A stretch of DNA of 64,000 nucleotides, from the NCBI RefSeq assembly GCF_022095615.2, contig NZ_CP155560.1, positions 248,001 to 312,000 of the forward strand, read 5' to 3'. Made by a program: the position numbers and the translations under genes. Shown here in pieces: positions 41,183 to 49,627 of this stretch. The notes under the pieces are model-generated. The model was given only the letters and a program-made list of their open reading frames with translations. It did no database searches and was not told the DNA's origin. Positions within the stretch are counted from its first letter, which is position 1, and every line of letters starts with the position of its first letter. This DNA comes from Bacillus thuringiensis (lineage in GTDB: Bacteria; Bacillota; Bacilli; Bacillales; Bacillaceae_G).

Positions 41183-44149
41183 TTAAGACAATTTTAGTGG
41201 TCTTAGAGAATCTACCGAAACCATTTTTTCAGAATTAAAACGGTACTCTCCTAGTAAATTGATATGCTCCCATCCTAAAGGGGACATATGATGTAATAAT
41301 TCTTCATTAATATCACCTGAATTTTTTTGATATTCAACTGCTTTGGTTAGGTGCAGGGTATTCCAGATACTGATGGCATTAATGATTATATTTAAGGCAC
41401 TTGCTCTTTGCAATTGATGCTGTATGGTTCGTTCCCTAAGCTCACCTTGTTTTCCAAAGAAAATGGCTCTTGCCAATCCATTCATGGCTTCGCCTTTATT
41501 CAATCCTCTTTGTATTTTTCTTCTTAATGATTCATCCGATATGTAATTCAAAATAAAGATCGTTTTTTCTATTCGTCCCATCTCACGTAAGGCTGTAGCT
41601 AAGCTGTTTTGTCTTGAATATGAACCTAGTTTCCCAATAATAAGGGATGCTGAAACTGTTCCTTCCCTTATAGAATGAGCTAATCGCAAAACATCCCCAT
41701 AATTTTCTTTAATGATCTTCGTATTTATTTGTCCACGTAAAATGGTTTCAAGTTTTGGATACTCATTTGCTTTATCTATTGTAAATAATTTTGAGTCTGA
41801 TATATCTCTTATTCTTGGAGCAAATTTAAATCCTAATAAATGAGTCAATCCGAAAATTTGGTCCGTATAACCGGCCGTGTCTGTGTAATGCTCTTCTATG
41901 GATAAATCCGTCTCATGATGCAATAAACCATCCAACACATGAATCGCATCTCTTGAATTAGTATGAATTATCTTTGTGTAGTAGGAAGAAAATTGATCAC
42001 TCGTAAATCGATAGATGGTGGCTCCTTTTCCAGTTCCGTAATGTGGATTTGCATCTGCATGTAGAGATGAAACCCCTAACTGCATTCTCATTCCATCCGA
42101 TGAAGATGTTGTGCCATCTCCCCAATAAGAAGATAATTGTAATTTGTGATGAAAATTCACTAATACTGCTTGAGCTTTATTCATTGCGTCTTCATACATA
42201 CGCCATTGAGACACATTGGCTAGTTGCTTATATGTAAGTCCTGGTGTGGCTTCGGCCATCTTACTTAATCCAATATTCATTCCCATTCCTAGAAGGGCAG
42301 CCATGATAATGATTGTTTCTTCCTTATCTGGTTTCCGACTATTAGAAGCATGAGTGAATTGCTCATGAAAGCCAGTTAGATGAGCAACATCCATAAGTAA
42401 ATCAGTTAATTTTATTCTTGGTAGCATCTGATACAGGCATGCACTAAACTTTTTTGCTTCTTCTGGAACATCTTTTTCCAAGCGTGCAAGAGATAGCTTT
42501 CCTTTTTCAAAAGAAACTCCATCCAATTTGTTGAAATTGGTAGCGATCCACTTTAACCTTTCATTAAGACTGTTGTTTCTTTCTGTCATATAATCTTCGA
42601 ATGTTAAACTAACTGATAATCTCGTATTCTCCTTTGTTTGATTCCATGTATCTTCTGAAAATAAATATTCCTCAAAATCTCTATATTGTCTACTACCAAC
42701 AATAGAAACATCTCCTGCCCGAACATGCTCTCGAAGTTCTGTCAAAACAGCCATCTCATAGTAATGACGATTGATAGTTGTACCATCATCCTCGTATAAA
42801 TGCTTTTTCCAACGTTTTGAAATAAAATCTACAGGTGATTCATCAGGTACTTTTCGCTTTCCGGATTCGTTCATTCCTCGGATAATCTCTACAGCTTGTA
42901 AAAGTGGCTCATTTGCCTTTGTAGAATGAAATTCCAATACTCTTAATAGCGTTGGCGTGTATTTCCTTAGTGAATAAAATCTTTTTTGAAGTAAATCTAA
43001 ATAATCATAGTCGGCAGGACGTGCAAGCTCCTGAGCTTCTTCCACCGAAGAGACAAAAGAATTCCATTCAATAATGGATTCTAAAACCTCAAAGGCATCT
43101 AATTTTTCCTGTTTTGCTTTAATTAAGGCTTGTCCGATGTTCGTAAAGTGTATAATCTTCTCATTCAGCTTTTTACCGTTTTGTTTCTGAATTTCTTCTT
43201 GAGCCTTACGGCCTTTTGATAACAGACTGAGTATTTGTCTATCATGAATTTCAAAAGCTTTATCCGTTAACTCCTGAGTAAGATGTAATAAGTAGACAGT
43301 TAATATCGAATAACGTTTATTTTCTTGAAAGTCACGGAATGCATATGGCTCATATCTTGAACCTAAGCGAGATAGCTGTAACAAACGATTGCGATGCAAA
43401 TGACTAATTTGTACCGTTTCTAATTCCATTCCCCGTATATATTCAAGTCGTTCTATTAATTTTAGAAATGTTTCAGGTGAAGGATGAGTCTGTGGTTCCT
43501 TTAACCATCCCAATATGGTTTTATTGGATTCGGATGGATACTGCGAAGTAATGATCTCTTCAAGCTTTTCTTTTTGCGTATTTGATAGAGATTGACTAAC
43601 CGTATTAAATAGCTTCTTTTCAGCCATTGCTCTTGCTTCCCACACCATTCTTTCAAGTGTAGTGATAGCAGGCAGTATGATTTTATTTTTTCTTAGAAAA
43701 TCTATGCATTTATGTAGTAGATGAATGGCATCACCATTTTCCAAAGCTAATTGATGAAGGTGTTTAAATGTCATTCGATATTCTTTTAGAGTAAAAGTTA
43801 CAAAGTCGTATTCATTACGAATTTCTTTCAAATGATCCCAAAGTGTATTTTCTCTTTGAGGATAAAGACTAAGCGAAGATGGAGTAGAACCGATTTGTTT
43901 CGATATATAATATATGACTGAATCTGAGATGCTTTTGATATGAGTGTATGGCCAACCGGGATACCGAAGAATGGCTAATTGAACGGCGAACCCTAAACGG
44001 TTTTCTTCTCTTCTTCGTTTATTTATAATTTCTAAATCTCGTTTTGAAAAAGTGTAGTAGGTTCCTAGCACCCATTCATCTTCAGGGATTTGCATAAGAG
44101 ACTGTCGCTGCTCTGGTGTAAGTAATTCTCTACCTCTCGCAATTTTCAT
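41183..44149 (-). CDS. tnpA: Tn3-family transposase TnpA
   Basis: The protein is 988 aa, the same length as TnpA of Tn1546. N-terminal DUF4158 region (LLTPEQRQSLMQIPEDEWVL) and C-terminal DDE_Tnp_Tn3 region with SSYWGDGTTSSSDGMRMQLG, HVLDGLLHHE, HYTDTAGYTDQIFGLTHLLG, FAPRIRDISDSKLF and GELRERTIQHQLQRASALNI. The acidic catalytic residues are visible and no stop or frameshift is present. It acts on the 38-bp ends to make the cointegrate, which the resolvase resolves. It is transcribed away from the resolvase gene across the res region. Confidence 0.97.
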   Translation of the reverse strand: MKIARGRELLTPEQRQSLMQIPEDEWVLGTYYTFSKRDLEIINKRRREENRLGFAVQLAILRYPGWPYTHIKSISDSVIYYISKQIGSTPSSLSLYPQRENTLWDHLKEIRNEYDFVTFTLKEYRMTFKHLHQLALENGDAIHLLHKCIDFLRKNKIILPAITTLERMVWEARAMAEKKLFNTVSQSLSNTQKEKLEEIITSQYPSESNKTILGWLKEPQTHPSPETFLKLIERLEYIRGMELETVQISHLHRNRLLQLSRLGSRYEPYAFRDFQENKRYSILTVYLLHLTQELTDKAFEIHDRQILSLLSKGRKAQEEIQKQNGKKLNEKIIHFTNIGQALIKAKQEKLDAFEVLESIIEWNSFVSSVEEAQELARPADYDYLDLLQKRFYSLRKYTPTLLRVLEFHSTKANEPLLQAVEIIRGMNESGKRKVPDESPVDFISKRWKKHLYEDDGTTINRHYYEMAVLTELREHVRAGDVSIVGSRQYRDFEEYLFSEDTWNQTKENTRLSVSLTFEDYMTERNNSLNERLKWIATNFNKLDGVSFEKGKLSLARLEKDVPEEAKKFSACLYQMLPRIKLTDLLMDVAHLTGFHEQFTHASNSRKPDKEETIIIMAALLGMGMNIGLSKMAEATPGLTYKQLANVSQWRMYEDAMNKAQAVLVNFHHKLQLSSYWGDGTTSSSDGMRMQLGVSSLHADANPHYGTGKGATIYRFTSDQFSSYYTKIIHTNSRDAIHVLDGLLHHETDLSIEEHYTDTAGYTDQIFGLTHLLGFKFAPRIRDISDSKLFTIDKANEYPKLETILRGQINTKIIKENYGDVLRLAHSIREGTVSASLIIGKLGSYSRQNSLATALREMGRIEKTIFILNYISDESLRRKIQRGLNKGEAMNGLARAIFFGKQGELRERTIQHQLQRASALNIIINAISIWNTLHLTKAVEYQKNSGDINEELLHHMSPLGWEHINLLGEYRFNSEKMVSVDSLRPLKLS

Positions 44150-44198
44150 ATAGTATCATCTCATTTCTTCAATTATTCAGTTAATTAGTTCAATTATA

Positions 44199-44224
44199 TA
44201 TCAATAGAGTGTACTCTATTGATA
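44199..44224. other. Candidate res subsite (resolution site)
   Basis: TATCAATAGAGT and ACTCTATTGATA form a perfect 12-bp inverted repeat around GT, in the 156-bp region between tnpA and tnpR where Tn3-family res sites lie. Further AT-rich half-sites (CTCAATAACACTTATCA) follow toward tnpR. Confidence 0.7.
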
Positions 44225-44305
44225 GAATTTTGGCTCCTTGATATTATTAGCTTAATAGACTCTCAATAACACTTATCAAAATTATAGATTAAAAGAGGGA
44301 TAAAA

Positions 44306-44878
44306 ATGATTTATGGATATGCTCGAGTAAGTACACAAGATCAAAATCTAGATAGCCAGATTGATCAACTTACAAAATACGGAGTAGATGAACTTGTGGA
44401 AGAGAAAATAAGTGGCGTTTCTAAACAAAAGCCACTTTTAGATGAACTTCTTTCCAAGGTAGCTCCTAATGATACATTAGTTGTGACACGAATGGATCGT
44501 CTTGGTCGAAACACTATTCAGTTACTGCAGTTAGTTGAACAACTTAGAGAAAGAGATATACACTTTGTTATTTTAAACTTAGGAATAGATACCAGAACAC
44601 CAACTGGTAAATTCTTTTTAACAGTAATGGCAGCCTTTAGTGAACTAGATCGAGAAATGATTAAAGAGAAGCAACGTTCAGGAATTAAATTGGCCAAGCA
44701 AAAGGGGAAATATCGAGGAAGAGTTAAAAAATATACAGATAAGCATCAAGGTATGAATCATGCCATTGAATTACGTAAAACTACCAATAAAACTGTAAAG
44801 GAGATATGTGCAATTACAGGAATCAGTCAGGCGGCATTTTATCGTAGGCTAAAGGAAATGGAAAAAGATAATGGATAA
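44306..44878 (+). CDS. tnpR: Serine resolvase TnpR
   Basis: The protein is 190 aa. The catalytic domain has MIYGYARVSTQDQNLDSQID with nucleophile Ser9, the RMDRLGRNT block and FFLTVMAAFSELDREMIKEK. The C-terminal HTH is TVKEICAITGISQAAFYRRL. It resolves cointegrates at res and usually represses its own and tnpA transcription. AAAAGAGGGATAAAA precedes ATG 44306. Intact. Confidence 0.96.
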   Translation: MIYGYARVSTQDQNLDSQIDQLTKYGVDELVEEKISGVSKQKPLLDELLSKVAPNDTLVVTRMDRLGRNTIQLLQLVEQLRERDIHFVILNLGIDTRTPTGKFFLTVMAAFSELDREMIKEKQRSGIKLAKQKGKYRGRVKKYTDKHQGMNHAIELRKTTNKTVKEICAITGISQAAFYRRLKEMEKDNG

Positions 44879-44958
44879 CAATTTTAATATATTTAATTAT
44901 TTTGCAACCAATTTACTTCCTCATTCGACTTTATTGTGTAACGGAGAGGAGAACCAAA

Positions 44959-45492
44959 ATGGATATAGCAAAATTAGTGAAAAAAGCAAAAAAGGGTGAT
45001 GATGAAGCATTTGAACAACTGATTGATTCTGTTCGACAAAAGCTGTATCGAACAGCCTATGCATATGTTAGAAATGAACAAGATACTCTTGATGTCTATC
45101 AAGAAACAATTTATACAGCCTATATTTCAATAAAGACATTAAAAAAGCCTGAACATTTTTCGAGTTGGATTACAAAAATTTTAGTTTTTAAATCGATTGA
45201 TTTTATTCGGAAAGAGTCTCGCCATTTTACTACAGATAATGAGGAAATCTTTACTGAATTAATCGCTTCTGAAAATGTTGATTTTATCATGCATTCGATG
45301 GATTTATCAGAAGCATTTAAATTCTTAAATCCTACTGTTAAGACCATTATTTTGTTGAGGTATTATCACGATTTGTCCATTAAGGAAATTGCCACCATCA
45401 TAAATTACCCGGAAGGAACCGTGAAATCACACTTAAATAGGGCGAAAAAAGAGTTAAGACCCATTTTAAAGGAGGGCTATCTTTATGAATAA
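44959..45492 (+). CDS. ECF-type sigma factor (transposon passenger)
   Basis: The protein is 177 aa. Region 2 is MDIAKLVKKAKKGDDEAFEQ and YRTAYAYVRNEQDTLDVYQE with the -10-contacting part TAYISIKTLKKPEHFSSWIT; region 4 is LRYYHDLSIKEIATIINYPE and GTVKSHLNRAKKEL. I chose the ATG at 44959 after GGAGAGGAGAACC; longer frames lack a site. It overlaps the anti-sigma gene by 8 bp. Location inside a Tn3-type transposon after tnpR means a mobile element can carry a new transcription programme into its host. Its target promoters may include its own upstream region. Related Bacillus pairs respond to envelope stress. Confidence 0.92.
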   Translation: MDIAKLVKKAKKGDDEAFEQLIDSVRQKLYRTAYAYVRNEQDTLDVYQETIYTAYISIKTLKKPEHFSSWITKILVFKSIDFIRKESRHFTTDNEEIFTELIASENVDFIMHSMDLSEAFKFLNPTVKTIILLRYYHDLSIKEIATIINYPEGTVKSHLNRAKKELRPILKEGYLYE

Positions 45493-46513
45493 AGACAAAT
45501 TCAATCGATCCATCGACAACATAAATGTACCTGTTGAAAAGCTAATGGCTAGGGAGAAGGCGGCTATCTTTCAAGCCAAGAAAAAAAGAAAAGCCGAAAG
45601 AACCACAAAACGGTCAATCTTGGTTGCATGTGGGTTATGTCTATCTTTGCTTGGTTCTGGATTTGTTTCAACAGGCATGGCGGAAGCCTTATCAAATGTT
45701 CCCCTAATTGGTCCAATTTATAAAGATTTTAGAGACATTGCCTCAGATAAAATTGAACACGATCAACTTACGACAGTAATTGATAAACAAGATAGTAAAA
45801 ACGGCTTAACAATGACTGTAAAAGAAGCAGCTTATGATGGAAACCGGTTAATCGTAACAGTTGTTTACACAGGTCAAAAAGAACTTTCGATGAAAGAAGA
45901 AAAGGCCGGATTTAGCTATATAACAATTAATGGACAACAAGAAATTAAACCAGCGATGGGTTCAATAGGGCAAGATGACGTAAACTCGAAAACAATAATT
46001 GAACATCATCAATTTACCTTTTCTAAGTATAATGAATATGGCGATAACATTGAGATTGAGGTCCATGGAAAAGATTTATTTGGCTATGAAGGTAAGTTGA
46101 AGGTGGCTTTCCCACTTGAAAAAATAAAAGGTGATGTATTTGAGTTTTATCCAGAAGTTACAACTCAAACGGTTGATGAAGTGTATACACTAACAGCCGA
46201 CAAAGTAACATTCTCACCTTTATCAACAAGAATAGACCTAACGATTGATTACCCTGCCGAAATGGATAAAAACGATAGTTGGCCATGGTTTAATTTCTCT
46301 GTAGTCGATAATAATGGTCAGGTATATGATAAGCTAAAACTACAGGAAGGCATGGCTGTTGGGAACTATGGTCATCATATGGTACTGACATTGCCTCCAA
46401 TGGATACCATACCAAAATCATTTACACTCAAGCCAAGTCGAACAAATAGTGAAGGATTTAGTAAAGAAATAAAGGAATTAGAATTAGTCGTTCCTTTAAA
46501 TAAAATTAAATAA
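45485..46513 (+). CDS. Anti-sigma factor, DUF4179 type (transposon passenger)
   Basis: The protein is 342 aa. The cytoplasmic N-terminal part (1-40) is charged and should bind the sigma factor. One membrane helix follows (about 43-65, RSILVACGLCLSLLGSGFVS). The extracellular part (70-342) resembles DUF4179/DUF5643 domains, beta-rich sensor regions commonly encoded next to ECF sigma genes in Bacillus. The gene overlaps sigma by 8 bp, giving coupled, stoichiometric synthesis. Signal release probably requires proteolysis by host enzymes. The stimulus is unknown. Confidence 0.85.
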   Translation: MNKDKFNRSIDNINVPVEKLMAREKAAIFQAKKKRKAERTTKRSILVACGLCLSLLGSGFVSTGMAEALSNVPLIGPIYKDFRDIASDKIEHDQLTTVIDKQDSKNGLTMTVKEAAYDGNRLIVTVVYTGQKELSMKEEKAGFSYITINGQQEIKPAMGSIGQDDVNSKTIIEHHQFTFSKYNEYGDNIEIEVHGKDLFGYEGKLKVAFPLEKIKGDVFEFYPEVTTQTVDEVYTLTADKVTFSPLSTRIDLTIDYPAEMDKNDSWPWFNFSVVDNNGQVYDKLKLQEGMAVGNYGHHMVLTLPPMDTIPKSFTLKPSRTNSEGFSKEIKELELVVPLNKIK

Positions 46514-46608
46514 TGACCTCGTTTGCTTTGTTTACTCATATCGCGGAAGTACCTTAAGCTAACGAACACGCGATAGTTGAATAATGGGTTTTATTAAAAA
46601 ACGTCATG

Positions 46609-46645
46609 AAAGCCGGATTCCATAGCTATTGGAATCCGGCTTTTT
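46609..46645 (+). terminator. Terminator of the sigma/anti-sigma operon
   Basis: AAAGCCGGATTCC pairs with GGAATCCGGCTTTTT, inside the transposon just before its right inverted repeat. Confidence 0.9.
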
Positions 46646-46658
46646 CACATTAAATTTC

Positions 46659-46696
46659 CTTAACGTTGTAAATCCGCATTTTCCTGACGGTACCCC
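46659..46696 (-). repeat. Tn3-family terminal inverted repeat, right
   Basis: CTTAACGTTGTAAATCCGCA TTTTCCTGACGGTACCCC is the inverse of the left end with one difference (T for C at the inner side). AAAAC follows at 46697-46701. Confidence 0.95.
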
Positions 46697-46789
46697 AAAA
46701 CGAAAAAATGAGCTTTTTTGTTACAAGTTAGCAAAAAATTTAGTTCTGGGGGGATATATAAAATTTTAGCTTGATAGGTATGGGGTACC
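46697..46789. repeat. Right part of the interrupted bcr1-like repeat (with right AAAAC duplication)
   Basis: AAAACGAAAAAATGAGCTTT through TTAGCTTGATAGGTATGGGG TACC completes the unit begun at 41059. Its terminal GGGGTACC is shared with the next repeat. Confidence 0.75.
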
Positions 46790-46933
46790 GCCACATCGCT
46801 ATCAAGCTAAGAAAAGCAAATATCCCAAAACAAAAACCGAACTGAATTCTCATAGACAACTAACTGTGGAGAGATAAAATTTTTGTTTTGGGGGTACTCA
46901 AAATATTAGCTTGATCGGCATGTGGCGGTACCC
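46782..46933. repeat. Complete bcr1-like repeat, 152 bp
   Basis: This is the best-preserved copy in the window. Left end GGGGTACCGCCACATCGCTA TCAAGCTAAG, right end TTAGCTTGATCGGCATGTGG CGGTACCC, interior with ATCCCAAAACAAAAACC and GGAGAGATAAAATTTTTGTT TTGGGGGTA. The long complementarity would let a transcript fold end to end. The first 8 bp also end the preceding repeat. Confidence 0.75.
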
Positions 46934-46963
46934 TTAATAGAAGCTATACCTCTAATAAAAAAA

Positions 46964-46994
46964 GGACAAACTATTTAAGGTGAATAGTTTGTCC
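46964..46994. terminator. Terminator hairpin downstream of the serine permease gene
   Basis: GGACAAACTATT pairs perfectly with AATAGTTTGTCC, with A and T-rich flanks. It is about 107 bp beyond the permease stop on the minus strand. Confidence 0.7.
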
Positions 46995-47101
46995 AAAATC
47001 ATAATCTTTGTGGTTTAACAATATATAATTTAGATCCGCTAGGAATCTTTCATTTTCTTTTCATATCTCACTATTTTTACATCTAAACTAACAATAGTAA
47101 A

Positions 47102-48421
47102 TTAAAATAATGATTTAATACTTGCTAGAACAGTAAGTATTCCTATAATGATTACAAATACATTACTCATTTTCCCTCTGTATTTTGCTAGTACTGGTAC
47201 TTTACGAATCGCATACATCGGTAATAGACATAATATAGCAGCTACTAACGGACCGCTAAGGGCATCAATGATTCCAAGAATACTTGGATTTGTATAAGCA
47301 ACATACCAGCATGTTAGTACAACAAAAGTAAGAATCATTGTCTTAACTGTTTTTTCTCCTATATCTTTCCCACGTTTTTTACCGGACTTGATAATCATGT
47401 CACGCATTACCTCATACGCTCCTATATAATGGCCAAGGAAAGATTTTGTAATAGCCACAAACGCAATGATAGGAGCTGCAATAGTGATTACTGGCGAATT
47501 AAGTTCATTAGCAAGATATGATAGGATTGACAAGTTCTGTTCTTTTGCCACTTTAAGATCATCTGGAGTCAAACTTAAAGTGCTGCTCCAAACAAAGAAC
47601 ATAACAACAACGAATGTCATGATATAACAAACTTTTTGTATTTGAGCACACTTGGCATCAGTAGCGTCTATTCCATACGTAGCTCTCTGTTTCATAACAA
47701 ATGACGAAATCATAGGAGAATGATTAAACGAGAATACAATGATTGGTAGTATCATCCAAATCATACCGAAATATCCCATTCCAGTTGAAGCAGTAGAAAC
47801 ACTTGAAAAACTTAGCATTGAAGTATTCCATTGTGGAATTAAAGATATTGCAATAAAAAGTAGAGAAGCAATGAAAGGATATACTAACATGCTCATTATC
47901 TTTACAGTAATATCTTGACCAAAATTCAGTATAGTGATAAGACCGATTACTAATATAAGTGATAAAATGGCCCTTGGAGGCTCTGGCATATGTAATTGAT
48001 GCACAATAAAACTACTTGCAGTATTTGTAAGTGCAACCGAATACATCAGCACGATTGTATAAATTGAGACGAAATATACGATGTTAAAAATAACACTTGC
48101 TTTATTACCGAAATACTCTCTTATTGTTCCTGTAATCCCCTCGTCGGCAGAATTCGAAGCGTATATCATTTTAGCAAGCGCCCTATGTGAGTAATACATA
48201 ACAGGATATGCAAGTATGGTAATTATCAGCAATGATAATAAACCGCCTGAACCTGCATTAATAGGTAAGAAGAGTACTCCTGCTCCAATTGCTGTTCCAA
48301 ATAGACTCAATGCCCATGTAGTATCTTGTTTATGCCACTTTTTAGGGTCTAGATATTTCTCATTTTTTCCTGTAATATTATCAGCTTGAAATTCTATGTT
48401 TTTTGCAGTATTCCCATTCAT
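47102..48421 (-). CDS. Serine/threonine permease, HAAP family (SdaC-like)
   Basis: The protein is 439 aa with about eleven membrane helices. The N-terminal WALSLFGTAIGAGVLFLPIN AG motif is typical of the hydroxy/aromatic amino acid permease family (SdaC, TdcC), proton symporters for serine or threonine. GITGTIREYFGNKASVIFNI and FAIAFAKSFLGHY-like regions (here AFVAITKSFLGHYIGAYEVM) fit SdaC. It lies downstream of, and on the same strand as, the two L-serine dehydratase subunit genes, so it probably imports the serine they deaminate. A 295-bp gap suggests a separate or weakly linked transcript. Start ATG 48421 has AAGGAGGAATTATTAT before it. Confidence 0.92.
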   Translation of the reverse strand: MNGNTAKNIEFQADNITGKNEKYLDPKKWHKQDTTWALSLFGTAIGAGVLFLPINAGSGGLLSLLIITILAYPVMYYSHRALAKMIYASNSADEGITGTIREYFGNKASVIFNIVYFVSIYTIVLMYSVALTNTASSFIVHQLHMPEPPRAILSLILVIGLITILNFGQDITVKIMSMLVYPFIASLLFIAISLIPQWNTSMLSFSSVSTASTGMGYFGMIWMILPIIVFSFNHSPMISSFVMKQRATYGIDATDAKCAQIQKVCYIMTFVVVMFFVWSSTLSLTPDDLKVAKEQNLSILSYLANELNSPVITIAAPIIAFVAITKSFLGHYIGAYEVMRDMIIKSGKKRGKDIGEKTVKTMILTFVVLTCWYVAYTNPSILGIIDALSGPLVAAILCLLPMYAIRKVPVLAKYRGKMSNVFVIIIGILTVLASIKSLF

Positions 48422-48716
48422 ATAATAATTCCTCCTTATTTCTTATTTTTACGTCTTTATTTAAGGTATAGGAATATAGACCGTTCTTTAATAATGAATT
48501 GTTTATAAAGTGCGCCACATCGTATTTCTTTCTTCTAAGTTGATCAAAATCAAAAAATAACGAAGCATCAACCTGACGAGTTAGTTACCACTTACAAAAT
48601 GTTTTAATCATTTAGTAGGATATATTATTGATAATTCCCCCAATATCCAGAAATCCTTAAGCGAACAATAGAAAAAAGATTGTTAACTATTTCACAATAC
48701 AGACGATAACTGTTCA

Positions 48717-49604
48717 TTAATTTGATTGTTTCTCCCCAAAGATTTTATTTTTAATGGCAATCCCTGTAGGTGTAGCCGCAATTCCACCTAAACCTGTCTC
48801 TCTTAATTCGCGAGGCATCTGTCTTCCAACTCTATACATCGCTTCAATAACTTCGTCAGCATTGATGATATTCTTTACGCCGGCTAATGCGATGTCCGCT
48901 GCTGCTAAAGCATTTGCCATTCCAATGGCGTTTCTCTTTACACAAGGAATTTCTACTAAACCAGCGACCGGATCACAAACTAAACCGAGTAAATTTTGTA
49001 ATGCAATCGAAAAAGCTTCAGAAGATTGCTGTGGCGTTCCACCTGCAGCTTCTACCGCAGCTGCAGCCGCCATCGCTGAGGCACTGCCTACTTCAGCTTG
49101 ACATCCTCCATACGCTCCTGAAATACAAGCGTTGTTTGCTACTATCGTTCCAAATAATGCTGATGTGAATAGAAAATGTATCATATCTTCATGACTTAAC
49201 TGCAACGTATCTTTAATACTAAATAGTACTCCCGGAATCGTCCCACTCGCACCTGCTGTTGGCGTTGCACAAATAGCTCCTAATGCAGCATTTACTTCAT
49301 TAACACCGATAGCACATTGAATCCCTAACACCATCAAGTCTCCAGAAAGAGTTTTCCTATTTTCTCGATAGTTTTTAATTTTAACAGCATCACCTCCAGT
49401 TAAACCGGTAGGAGAAAATACACCGTCGCCCTCGATACTTTTACTTATAGCATTTTGCATAGTCGCTAAATTTTGTTCCATTTTACTCCAAACTTCTTCA
49501 TAAGAAGTTTTAGTTTGTTCAATTTCCTGTTCAATTGCTAATTCATAAATTGTCTTTTGACTTTTATTTGCTGCATCCACAATTTCTTTTATGGCCATAT
49601 ACAT
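48717..49604 (-). CDS. sdaAA: L-serine dehydratase, iron-sulfur-dependent, alpha subunit
   Basis: The protein is 295 aa. It has the conserved Cys blocks of the [4Fe-4S] enzyme: GAICATPTAGASGTIPG, NACISGAYGGCQAEVGSASA and LGLVCDPVAGLVEIPCVKRN AIG. With the beta subunit encoded just upstream it deaminates L-serine to pyruvate and ammonia. Length and motifs are normal for Firmicute two-subunit enzymes. Start ATG 49604 follows AAGGAGTGAAAAAAAT. The cluster is oxygen-sensitive in known members, so activity may be greatest in low oxygen. Confidence 0.95.
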   Translation of the reverse strand: MYMAIKEIVDAANKSQKTIYELAIEQEIEQTKTSYEEVWSKMEQNLATMQNAISKSIEGDGVFSPTGLTGGDAVKIKNYRENRKTLSGDLMVLGIQCAIGVNEVNAALGAICATPTAGASGTIPGVLFSIKDTLQLSHEDMIHFLFTSALFGTIVANNACISGAYGGCQAEVGSASAMAAAAAVEAAGGTPQQSSEAFSIALQNLLGLVCDPVAGLVEIPCVKRNAIGMANALAAADIALAGVKNIINADEVIEAMYRVGRQMPRELRETGLGGIAATPTGIAIKNKIFGEKQSN

Positions 49605-49627
49605 ATTTTTTTCACTCCTTAATGTAA

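Larger units (their letters stand above)
41108..46696. mobile_element. Complete Tn3-family transposon carrying an ECF sigma/anti-sigma pair (5,589 bp)
   Basis: The element is bounded by 38-bp inverted repeats (left GGGGTACCGTCAGGAAAATG then CGGATTTACAACGCTAAG; right identical except one base) and 5-bp AAAAC duplications. It encodes a 988-aa TnpA and a divergent serine resolvase, with an intergenic res-like dyad, in the arrangement of Tn1546-like elements. The passengers are an ECF sigma factor and a DUF4179-type anti-sigma. It is structurally complete and looks recently inserted. Confidence 0.95.
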
